Below, piece by piece: positions 39,676 to 48,182 of a stretch of DNA of 64,000 nucleotides. Numbering within the stretch: the first letter of the stretch is position 1; the number at the start of each line of letters is the position of its first letter. The notes under the pieces were generated by a model, which did not search any database, was not told where the DNA came from, and worked only from the letters and a program-made list of their open reading frames with translations. The stretch covers positions 1 to 64,000 of IMG/VR virus record IMGVR_UViG_3300028569_000020; one strand, 5' to 3'. The DNA is from a virus. The translations under genes and the position numbers were made by a program.

Positions 39676-40341
39676 ATGGCACTTTATTTAAGTGAATCAC
39701 AATCAAGTAGTTCTGGCGGTGGAGGTGGAAGTATGTATTCATACTTCAATACTTCAAATCGATTTACTTTTCATGCGCTTTCAAGAAATTCTGATGGTAT
39801 GTTGGTTTACACCAAAACAAACACAGCGGATACAGATTCTATTGACGTTTTTAACGTTGATGGTACGCAACAATTAGATCTTATGAATGCAATTGACAAT
39901 GTAGTTGAGGTCGGTGCTGTACAATCATTATCATTCATATCTGGTGGTATTCCAGTTGATACTGATGCTAATGTTACTTATACAGTGCTTGATTTAACAG
40001 GTAATGCAGATGGAGAAGGATTAAATTCTGGTGGTGGGGTAGGATTAAACTTATTAATCACTAGAAATTCATTAGGATTGATTTCAAACATTGAAATTCA
40101 TAATCGTGGCGCTTTTTTCAGTCCAAATGAAACGGTAACTGTTTCATCTTCTAAAATTAATGACGTTACAGATTTAACTATTCAAGTTAAGACAATCGTT
40201 AAATCTTTCAGTAATGATGAAAACAATGATAAATACCAACAGTATAAGTTTGATGCAAGAAAGATAACATATTTCGTTGATGACGAAGGTTATTTTGTTG
40301 CTAGATTTGGCACTTACGATTATACTGTAGGACCAAAATAA
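39676..40341 (+). CDS. Hypothetical structural protein, 221 aa
   Basis: The protein starts MALYLSESQSSSSGGGGGSM, a Ser/Gly linker-like N-terminus, then has FSFHA-type aromatic text (NRFTFHALSRNSDGMLVYTK). A beta-rich middle contains a G-x-F-F-S-P-N-E-T-V-T-V element (about 155-166) related to the G-x-G-Y repeats of the baseplate proteins. The C-terminus (KYQQYKFDARKITYFVDDEG) looks well folded. It is placed among fibre genes and under two late promoters, so it is probably a virion protein. Confidence 0.7.
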   Translation: MALYLSESQSSSSGGGGGSMYSYFNTSNRFTFHALSRNSDGMLVYTKTNTADTDSIDVFNVDGTQQLDLMNAIDNVVEVGAVQSLSFISGGIPVDTDANVTYTVLDLTGNADGEGLNSGGGVGLNLLITRNSLGLISNIEIHNRGAFFSPNETVTVSSSKINDVTDLTIQVKTIVKSFSNDENNDKYQQYKFDARKITYFVDDEGYFVARFGTYDYTVGPK

Positions 40342-40401
40342 TTGCCAATCTTGGCACAAACGTTTTTCTATCCAACACGGATTCAATAAGGGAATTAAAA
40401 A

Positions 40402-43400
40402 ATGGCTGATTTTAGACTAGGTAGATTAAAATTTAACTGGAGAGGTTCATGGGCATCTTCTACTGCCTATGTAATTGACGACATTATTTCCTTTAAGGGA
40501 AATACCTACGTCTGTGTCGTTAATCACACATCGGCATCATCTCAAACATCCTGGGCATCCACAGATTTAAATATTGCCACACCAAGATGGCAGTTGCATG
40601 TCCCTGGTGTACGGATAATGGGATTGTGGACAGCAAATACATTTTATGCAGTAAATGATTTGATTAGTTACGGAGCAAATCAATATCTTTGTGTTACTAA
40701 CCATACATCAGCTGCAAACGAAACTTTATTCTATTCAAATATATCCAACTGGTCTCTTTATACTTCGGGAATAACGTATAAAGGAGATTGGAATTCTAGT
40801 GTGTGGTACAAATTGAATGATATAGTTAAATACGGCAATACTTTATATTTAACCATATCATCTCACACATCAGGAATTTCGTTTGATTTAACAAAATTTG
40901 GTATTTACTTAGAATCTATTAAATTTGAAGATACTTGGAATGGTGGTGGAGAATATCAACCAGGAGATATTGTAACCTTTGGTGGTTATGCTTACATTGC
41001 AAAAACTATTAACACTAATAGGCAACCAAATATCTATAATGTATCTACTGCTCCAGGTGGAGGACCCGCTATAGCAGATTGGAATATTGTAACAACTGGT
41101 TTTGACACCAAAGGAGAATACAATAATTCTTCAATCTATGTTCCTGGTGATCTTGTGCAATTTGGTGGCAACACTTATGTAAAAATTGCTACTGGTGCAG
41201 CTGGTGTTTATCCAACAAACACTGCTGCATGGGATCAAGTTGGCCGAGGTTTAAATTGGAGAGGTCCATGGACTTCGAGCGCAATATATCAAGTTAATGA
41301 TGTCGTTTCTAAATCTTCTGCTAGTTGGGTTAACTTAACTGCTCACAATACTAACATCGATCCAGTTGCTGACGGTGGTGCTAATTGGCAAGCAGTTGCT
41401 CAAGGAGAATCAACATTAACTCTGCAAGATCCTGGAGATATTCTTTATAGAAATGCTGCTGGTGCTAACGTTAATTTGCCAATCGGCACAAACGGAAAAA
41501 TTTTAACTGTATCGGCAACTGGTTTACCAAATTGGGAAAGAAATAATTCATGTGCTAATGTTTTTTACGTAGCAACTGATGGTGTAGATAGTGCATCATA
41601 TGGTAAAAATATTTCTAAACCATGGTCAACTTTAAGATATGCATTATCACAACTTCCAGTAGGAAATACACATAATGTAAATACAGTTTATGTTAAGTCT
41701 GGTACTTATGCAGAGCAACTTCCATTAATAGTACCTCCATATACTTCCATTATTGGAGATGACCTTCGTTCTACAATTATCAAACCGATTGCAACTGGAG
41801 TAGCATACACAACTCCTTTAGCGGTTACTCGTGTTGACGCTAATACATTTACAGTTAATTCTGGACCTTCAAATTATACTGGTGCACACACATTTGTAAG
41901 TGCAATCACAAATGGTATAACAAGAGGTGCTGGTACAGCAGCTGCTGTTTCTGGCACAATTACTGCATTGAATGCAACTTACAATCCAACATCTGGTCTT
42001 GTAGCAATTACATCAACTGCACACGGATTAGTAACTGGAAATACCGCATTATTTGCTCCAGATTGCTTAGTATTCAAATGTGCTCGTGATAATTACACAG
42101 CAAATCATAGTTATCCATCATCTACTGGTATGTCACTTGACTCAGTGCCAGTTGAAAATAGATTCTCTACTATGTTTTATGTTTCAGAATCTACTATTCT
42201 GAGAGATTTGGTTATGACAGGAATGGAAGGATTCACTCCTGCAGGAGGAGTAGATGCTCCTGATATTACTCAAGCAATTGTCAGAGGTGTATTCTTACGA
42301 CTTAATCCTAATGTGCCAATTACTGGCAAATCACCATATATTTCACAATGCTCTGCATTCTCTGGTAGACCAGCAGGAAGCGCAACATATTGCACAGGCG
42401 GTGTCGGAGCAATTATCGACAAATCTGTCTATGGATCTGATGTATCAAACGGATCAATGCTGTTTGATTCCTTTACTCAATTCAATGATTTGGGAGTAGG
42501 ATTCTGGTGTAAAGATCAAGGTAATGCAGAAATTGTTTCTTCCTTCACATATTATTGTCACGTCGGTTATACTTGCACAGGAGGCGGAAGAATTCGCTCT
42601 CTTGTTGGTAATAACTCATGGGGTAACTACGGTGCTGTTGCTTCTGGATTCGATACAACAGAAACTGCAGTTACAGGTACAGTTAGAGGGCAAAGACTTA
42701 ATTTTGTATATGCAGAAAACAGTCCATTATTTAAACAGACTGAGCAAGTTGCTCAAAGCACTTTCGGATCTGCAGATTATGCACTTGCTTTAATTTTATA
42801 TGTGCAGTCGAATTATTTAATTATAGAGCCAATTACAGGTACATTTGCAAATTCTAAACCAATTACAGGAGTTGGCGCAGCAGGTGTTGTTCCTTCTTCA
42901 GCAGTTGCTACAACCGCTGCTGGTGGCGCTACACCTGCTTTAGAAGGTGTTAAGGGTAAAATCTTCCCACTAACTAATCTAGCGGTTGTGGGTGGATCAG
43001 CAGTGCTTCCAAAGATTACTGGCGCTACTAAATTCTTAAATGTATCTGGTGCTTCGCAATATAATGATAGTGGATATTTTGTTATTAAGGAAGTAGTAGA
43101 TTCTTCAACTGCAACGAATATTTTTATCTCTAATCTAAGACAGTTTGATGTGCCTGGTACTCATCCTACTTCGCTTAATATAGCGTCGATGAGTAGATCA
43201 TCTAACGTTGCAACCATTGTTTGCTCTGCATCTCATGGTATGACTACTGGTGACAAAGTTGTTGTTACTATTGCATCTGCTGTTGCTACTGCTAGACAAT
43301 TTGCTACTGGATATGATGCATCAGATAACGGAATTATAAAAGGAATTCTTGGTGGAGTTTTACAAAGAACTACTGTAACCGTTACTACTGGTAATACATT

Positions 43401-45585
43401 TACTTATTCTAATACTGGAAGTGACATTACAATTGCAAGTGGAGATGCTAGACTTACTGATTCTAAGGTTTATAGATCTAATAAAACTGGAGGAAGCACT
43501 CCCTCATTACATTCTGGTGGTGCAGCAGTAGATCTTTATAATGTTTCTTCTCAAACTGGTGTTTTAAACAAAGTTGGTACTTCTGGTCTCGCTGGTGGCG
43601 ATACTGAAGTTTCATTTGATGATGAAACTGGTCCAAATTTTCTTGCTGCCGCATCTGCTGGAGCAAATAACTTTTTACTTATTGATAATGAATTATGTAA
43701 TATTACTGCTGTTGGGGCATCAAGTATTACTATTACAAGAGCTCAACAAGGAACTGCTGCAGCGCAGCACGTTGACGGTAGCATAATTTTCTATGTAACA
43801 AAAACTTCAAACAGCACTACTTTACGAGGTGACGTTGATACGGCAACATTAGATGCTCCGTTATTCTCAATCTCAGGATTTGATGCTAACGACATTGTAA
43901 AAATTGATAATGAATTTTTCCGTGTTACTTCGGTAAATACACCACTGGTTGGTAGAGCAACAATTATTTTCTCTCAACCAAAAAATATTATTACTAATAA
44001 TGGTCAAGGAGTAGAAATTCGTTTGCGCTATTCACAAGTGCGTATGACAGGTCATGACTTCTTGCAAATAGGCACTGGTGGTAAATCTACTACTAATTGG
44101 CCTGGCACACCAATAAATACGCCAATACAAAATAATGAAGTTGTAGAAAATTTCCCTGGAAGATGTTATTATGTTTCATCTGACCAAGATGGTAACTTCC
44201 GAGTTGGTGAATTCTTTACCGTTGAGCAGGCAACAGGTACTGCAACACTTGATGCTACTGCTTTTAACTTAAGCGGTTTGTCTTCATTACGTCTTGGCAC
44301 ATTAGGTGCTGAGTTGGGAGTTTCTATTAATGAATTTTCTTCTGACATACTGTTAGGCGCTGATTTCTCTAGAGATTCTGCGGTGCCAACTCAGCTTGCT
44401 GTTAAAACTTATGTAGACAATCAAACTGGTAGTGGTATCTCAAGACTTGCTCCAAATCTATCTGTTGCTACAGCAGCATCAGTTGGCACTACCGCCACAT
44501 TAACTACTTTTGCTACGCACAATATTTACCAAGGCGATATTGTTGTAATATCAGGAGCAGCTCAAGCAAATTATAATGGAACGTTTACAGTAACGGCAAT
44601 CAATGTTGGTGCTAAGACAATTACATATACCATGTCTGGTAGTGCTTTGTCTCCTGCCACAGGAACCATTAACATAGAAAGAAAACAAAAAGTAGTTTCT
44701 GATCTTAATATTGTTGGTGAATTTAATATTAGACCAACTTGGAATACTGCTTCTAGCACTCAAGCATTATTAATTGATGCAACTAACACACTATCAGGTG
44801 CTGGCACTACATTAATTGACGCTAAAGTTGGTGGCACAAGTAAATTCTTTGTTGACAAAGATGGAAATGTTACCGCTGGTGGTAGTTTAACTGTTGCTGG
44901 CACGACAACTACTATTAATTCAACTGATTTATCAATTACAGATAAAATAATTATTGTTGCAAGTGGAGCAACAAATGCTTCTACAGCAAATGATTCTGGA
45001 TTACAACTTGGATCAAGCAACTTAAGTTTCAAATTTGATAATGCAAACAGCAAATGGAATCTACCAAACGCTGGATTAAATATAGGAGGTACGTTAGAAA
45101 TTAGCGGCACCTCTGTATTATCATCTTCAACACTTGGATCTGGTATTCTTAATTCATCACTTACAAGTATTGGCACTTTATCTACATTAAATGTAACAGG
45201 TAATTCTAAGATTGCGTCTGTAACAGAAAAAACTGAGATTAGAGCTGCTAGTCAGAGTGGCACTCAAACATATAGTTATAATGATGCTGCTATTTTCTAT
45301 CATCCTTCAGTTGGTGGAAATATTACTGTAGCACTAACTAACATTCCAACTGATGCTTCTAAATCACATTCTGTTGCAATTGTCTTTACCCAAGGTGGCA
45401 CTGCATATAACATTTCTACTGCGGTTGGTGTAAATGGAGCATCGATTACTTGTAAATGGAGCGATGCTCTGCAACCAACAGGCACTGCTAGTAGATCAGA
45501 TGTTTGGAATTTTACAATTATCAACACAAGTACAACTGCCACACCTAGTTACACTGTGATTGGATCAAAATCCACTTTTGGTTAA
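40402..45585 (+). CDS. Tail fibre protein with carbohydrate-binding-like repeats and beta-helix, 1727 aa
   Basis: Residues 13-340 hold six repeats of the form W-x-x-x-x-x-Y-x-x-x-D-[IV]-[IV]-x-[FY]-x-G-x-x-Y (for example WASSTAYVIDDIISFKGNTY), the pattern of CBM5/12-type carbohydrate-binding modules. A pectin-lyase-like beta-helix starts at about 386 (ATDGVDSASYGKNISKPWST, ending in SIIGDDLRSTIIKP). At 1255-1345 lies CYYVSSDQDGNFRVGEFFTV, ending VPTQLAVKTYVDN, shared with the 1645-aa fibre. At about 1496-1600 the LTVAGTTTTINSTDLSITDK module is shared with two smaller fibres. The unique C-terminus may be the receptor-facing tip. The architecture suggests binding, and perhaps degradation, of cell-surface polysaccharide; no catalytic residue can be assigned by eye. 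Confidence 0.82.
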   Translation: MADFRLGRLKFNWRGSWASSTAYVIDDIISFKGNTYVCVVNHTSASSQTSWASTDLNIATPRWQLHVPGVRIMGLWTANTFYAVNDLISYGANQYLCVTNHTSAANETLFYSNISNWSLYTSGITYKGDWNSSVWYKLNDIVKYGNTLYLTISSHTSGISFDLTKFGIYLESIKFEDTWNGGGEYQPGDIVTFGGYAYIAKTINTNRQPNIYNVSTAPGGGPAIADWNIVTTGFDTKGEYNNSSIYVPGDLVQFGGNTYVKIATGAAGVYPTNTAAWDQVGRGLNWRGPWTSSAIYQVNDVVSKSSASWVNLTAHNTNIDPVADGGANWQAVAQGESTLTLQDPGDILYRNAAGANVNLPIGTNGKILTVSATGLPNWERNNSCANVFYVATDGVDSASYGKNISKPWSTLRYALSQLPVGNTHNVNTVYVKSGTYAEQLPLIVPPYTSIIGDDLRSTIIKPIATGVAYTTPLAVTRVDANTFTVNSGPSNYTGAHTFVSAITNGITRGAGTAAAVSGTITALNATYNPTSGLVAITSTAHGLVTGNTALFAPDCLVFKCARDNYTANHSYPSSTGMSLDSVPVENRFSTMFYVSESTILRDLVMTGMEGFTPAGGVDAPDITQAIVRGVFLRLNPNVPITGKSPYISQCSAFSGRPAGSATYCTGGVGAIIDKSVYGSDVSNGSMLFDSFTQFNDLGVGFWCKDQGNAEIVSSFTYYCHVGYTCTGGGRIRSLVGNNSWGNYGAVASGFDTTETAVTGTVRGQRLNFVYAENSPLFKQTEQVAQSTFGSADYALALILYVQSNYLIIEPITGTFANSKPITGVGAAGVVPSSAVATTAAGGATPALEGVKGKIFPLTNLAVVGGSAVLPKITGATKFLNVSGASQYNDSGYFVIKEVVDSSTATNIFISNLRQFDVPGTHPTSLNIASMSRSSNVATIVCSASHGMTTGDKVVVTIASAVATARQFATGYDASDNGIIKGILGGVLQRTTVTVTTGNTFTYSNTGSDITIASGDARLTDSKVYRSNKTGGSTPSLHSGGAAVDLYNVSSQTGVLNKVGTSGLAGGDTEVSFDDETGPNFLAAASAGANNFLLIDNELCNITAVGASSITITRAQQGTAAAQHVDGSIIFYVTKTSNSTTLRGDVDTATLDAPLFSISGFDANDIVKIDNEFFRVTSVNTPLVGRATIIFSQPKNIITNNGQGVEIRLRYSQVRMTGHDFLQIGTGGKSTTNWPGTPINTPIQNNEVVENFPGRCYYVSSDQDGNFRVGEFFTVEQATGTATLDATAFNLSGLSSLRLGTLGAELGVSINEFSSDILLGADFSRDSAVPTQLAVKTYVDNQTGSGISRLAPNLSVATAASVGTTATLTTFATHNIYQGDIVVISGAAQANYNGTFTVTAINVGAKTITYTMSGSALSPATGTINIERKQKVVSDLNIVGEFNIRPTWNTASSTQALLIDATNTLSGAGTTLIDAKVGGTSKFFVDKDGNVTAGGSLTVAGTTTTINSTDLSITDKIIIVASGATNASTANDSGLQLGSSNLSFKFDNANSKWNLPNAGLNIGGTLEISGTSVLSSSTLGSGILNSSLTSIGTLSTLNVTGNSKIASVTEKTEIRAASQSGTQTYSYNDAAIFYHPSVGGNITVALTNIPTDASKSHSVAIVFTQGGTAYNISTAVGVNGASITCKWSDALQPTGTASRSDVWNFTIINTSTTATPSYTVIGSKSTFG

Positions 45586-45624
45586 TAAACATTCAATATA
45601 ACTACTATACGGAGAAATAAAAAA

Positions 45625-47475
45625 ATGAGCCCTATAATTGGAAGTTTTACGAGCGGAAGAGCTTTTGGTAAATTAAAATCGGGAGGTGGTGGAATTCCAT
45701 CTGAATATTTTTCAGTTAACGGATACAATTTGATTTCTGGAATTAGTGGATCGGTAAATTCAGAATGGGAAAAAGTATATTCTACTCCTGGATCATATAC
45801 ATATCAACACCCACCGACAGCAACTGAAGCATATGTTTTAATTGTTGGTGGCGGTGCAGGTGGCGGAGCATATCATGCAGGTGGTGGGGGAGCAGGTGGA
45901 GTAGTATATGGAAAAATTAATTTAACAGCGGCAGGATCAACTGCAGTTGTAGTTGGAGATAGAGGTAGAGGTGGCCAGCGGGATGGTAATGGTAGTAATG
46001 ATGGAGAGCAAGGAGCAGATAGTCAATTTGGTACTTTTGTTGCTAAGGGTGGTGGTGGCGGTCGGTGGAGATGTACTTCTGTAGACGGTGGATCTGGAGG
46101 TGGTGGAGGACATCACGCAAGTAGTCAATGTGGGCAGAGTGAGAGAATGAGTGTTTCGACTCAACCTTCTTATAGTGGTATGCGTACACTTGGCCATGGT
46201 GGGGGACATGGACAGAATGGCCATGGTGCTGGCGGTGGTGGTGGTGCTGGACGTGCTGGAGATCTTTCTATTACTGGTGGTAGAAATGGTCAAGGTGGAG
46301 CAGGTACTTTCTTATTGGGTAGAGGTATTGCTGGCGGTGGAGGTGGAGGTGCTTACAGTGGACAACTTAACGTTGCCATGCCAGGTGGATCTGGTGGTGG
46401 TGGACATGGAAGAACTGAAAATGTATCAGCAGATCAAGCAACTTCTCATGGTTCTGGGGGTGGCGGAGGTGGTCACACTTCTGGATCTGGTGGATCTGGA
46501 TCTGTTGGATTGGTTGCTATTAAATTACATGCTGGAGAATCGATTGGACAACTAATTTCAAACACATATTTTTCAAATAATGGTTTTAGTTTAGTTAGTG
46601 GCAGTGGAGGAAATGCTACTTATAGAAAAGATTTTACATCTGCATCATCTTTCACATTTACTGCTCCAGATGTTAATGGCACAGCCAGGATCATTTTAGT
46701 TGGTGGAGGTGGTCAATCTGCTGCAGCTCATGCTGGCGGTGGTGGCGGTGGTGGAGTTGTAATAGGAAATTATTCTTTTACAGCAAATCAAAGTATTAAT
46801 GGTATTGTTGGTCCTGGAGGTAGTGCGGGCACATCCTATGGAGGTCCTGGTAATAATGGAGGTAATTCTACATTTGGTATCTGGACTGCTCTAGGTGGTG
46901 GTGGTGGCGACGGAACTAACTCAAGTCAAGGTGCCAACGCTGGTGGTTCTGGAGGAGGTGGAGGTCCTTCTTCTGGTGCTCCTAACAGCGGACATACTGC
47001 TGGAGGTGGATCTAATCAACCTGGACAATCTAATCCTGGAGCATATTATAACTTAGGACATGCGGGAGGTGCAGGTAATATAGTATATGGCGCTCATGCA
47101 TCTGGCGGTGGTGGAGGAGCAGGAGGGCACGGACATATTAGTAATGGAACTGCATCGGGTGGTACTCATTCTAAAGCAAATGCAGACGGTGGAATGGGAT
47201 ATTATTCACCGTTTTTAAATACTCATTGGGGTGGCGGCGGCGGCGGCGGCGGTCATAATGGTAATGCTTGGAATGCAGGCGGAACAGGAGGACTTGGCGG
47301 CGGCGGTGATGGATCAGGTGAGGGTGGCAAAGGTGGTGCAGGTGGTAATAATACAGGAGGAGGTGGAGGTGGATCTGGTCACGGAAGTGGTGATGGATCG
47401 GCATCTGCTGGCGGCAGTGGTGTTTGTATTGTTTTACTACGAGCAGATGCCGTCGCATCTAGGATTCCCGAATAA
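45625..47475 (+). CDS. Glycine-rich adhesin-like tail protein, 616 aa
   Basis: After a short start (SPIIGSFTSGRAFGKLKSG) the protein consists of two related halves. Each starts with a small domain (FSVNGYNLISGISGSVNSEW at about 34, FSNNGFSLVSGSGGNATYRK at about 317) and continues with long glycine-rich runs, including stretches of five to seven Gly. Such runs are typical of polyglycine-II sandwich adhesins, for example the gp38 adhesins of some T-even phages, which bind receptors through variable loops between glycine helices. It lies at the end of the fibre block. CGGAGA is its ribosome-binding site. A host-range-determining adhesin is likely, though the family match is by pattern. Confidence 0.75.
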   Translation: MSPIIGSFTSGRAFGKLKSGGGGIPSEYFSVNGYNLISGISGSVNSEWEKVYSTPGSYTYQHPPTATEAYVLIVGGGAGGGAYHAGGGGAGGVVYGKINLTAAGSTAVVVGDRGRGGQRDGNGSNDGEQGADSQFGTFVAKGGGGGRWRCTSVDGGSGGGGGHHASSQCGQSERMSVSTQPSYSGMRTLGHGGGHGQNGHGAGGGGGAGRAGDLSITGGRNGQGGAGTFLLGRGIAGGGGGGAYSGQLNVAMPGGSGGGGHGRTENVSADQATSHGSGGGGGGHTSGSGGSGSVGLVAIKLHAGESIGQLISNTYFSNNGFSLVSGSGGNATYRKDFTSASSFTFTAPDVNGTARIILVGGGGQSAAAHAGGGGGGGVVIGNYSFTANQSINGIVGPGGSAGTSYGGPGNNGGNSTFGIWTALGGGGGDGTNSSQGANAGGSGGGGGPSSGAPNSGHTAGGGSNQPGQSNPGAYYNLGHAGGAGNIVYGAHASGGGGGAGGHGHISNGTASGGTHSKANADGGMGYYSPFLNTHWGGGGGGGGHNGNAWNAGGTGGLGGGGDGSGEGGKGGAGGNNTGGGGGGSGHGSGDGSASAGGSGVCIVLLRADAVASRIPE

Positions 47476-47504
47476 TTGACAAAAATCAACAGATGTGATA
47501 TAAT
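47476..47504 (+). promoter_or_regulatory. Perfect sigma70 consensus promoter before the oxygenase-halogenase pair
   Basis: TTGACA (47476-47481), a 17-base spacer and TATAAT (47499-47504) match the housekeeping consensus exactly, 24 bases before the oxygenase ATG. It starts right after the stop of the glycine-rich gene. It is a host-type promoter inside a block of late genes. Confidence 0.9.
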
Positions 47505-47528
47505 TTAATTATACATACTACATTTTAT

Positions 47529-48092
47529 ATGATTAAAATAATAGATAATGTAATCTCGTCTAGGTATCGAAATAACATAGAAGCAATTTTTTTTAGTGAT
47601 GATTGTTATTGGAATTTCAATACCAACGTTTCTGGAGATAATAAAACAAAACAAGTTGGATTATCACATCAAATAATATACAATTTTAAACATCACAGCA
47701 AACATGTAGATTTTCTATTACCATTAGTATTCGAAATTTCTGATAAATCAAATGTAAATTTTGATGCTATTCTACAAGCAAGAGCATTTTTGCAACCAGC
47801 TTCTACTTGTGAATATGATAATGATGTTTTTCATGTAGATGTTTTTAGAAATCATATGGTATTTTTATATTATGTAAATGATTCTGACGGCGATACTATC
47901 ATTCTAAATAAAAAATATGGTGACGAGCAACCTTCTTTTCTTGACCGAAATTATAGAAAAGAAGATATCTTGGAAAAGGTAACTCCTAAAAAAGGAAGAG
48001 TTGTAGTCTTTGACGGTCATCACTATCACGCAGCTGGAATACCCCAGACATCACATAGGTGCATTTTAAATTTTAACGTAGTAAAGCATTAA
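47529..48092 (+). CDS. 2-oxoglutarate/Fe(II)-dependent oxygenase, 187 aa
   Basis: These enzymes use Fe(II), O2 and 2-oxoglutarate to hydroxylate proteins or small molecules and are common in cyanophages. The iron-binding H-x-D is visible at H102-D104 (VFHVDVFRNHM), followed by a jelly-roll strand LYYVNDSDGDTIIL. The distal part KKGRVVVFDGHHYHAAG supplies the third ligand (probably H167), and R177 (SHRCILNF) would bind 2-oxoglutarate. The start follows a perfect sigma70 promoter without a clear Shine-Dalgarno sequence. It is followed 90 bases later by the halogenase gene; the pair may modify the same substrate. Substrate unknown. Confidence 0.88.
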   Translation: MIKIIDNVISSRYRNNIEAIFFSDDCYWNFNTNVSGDNKTKQVGLSHQIIYNFKHHSKHVDFLLPLVFEISDKSNVNFDAILQARAFLQPASTCEYDNDVFHVDVFRNHMVFLYYVNDSDGDTIILNKKYGDEQPSFLDRNYRKEDILEKVTPKKGRVVVFDGHHYHAAGIPQTSHRCILNFNVVKH

Positions 48093-48182
48093 ATAATGCA
48101 CAATGTAAATACGTTTTAAATATTAACTATTTTTAATCGTATAAATTATTAATATAACTTCATCATTATTCTGGAGAAAAAT

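Noticed and set aside
42254-42793. Leu-rich forward ORFs inside the 1727-aa fibre gene (and similar ones in the glycine-rich, sheath and capsid genes)
   Set aside because: They lie wholly within strong coding sequence in another frame and have shifted-frame composition.
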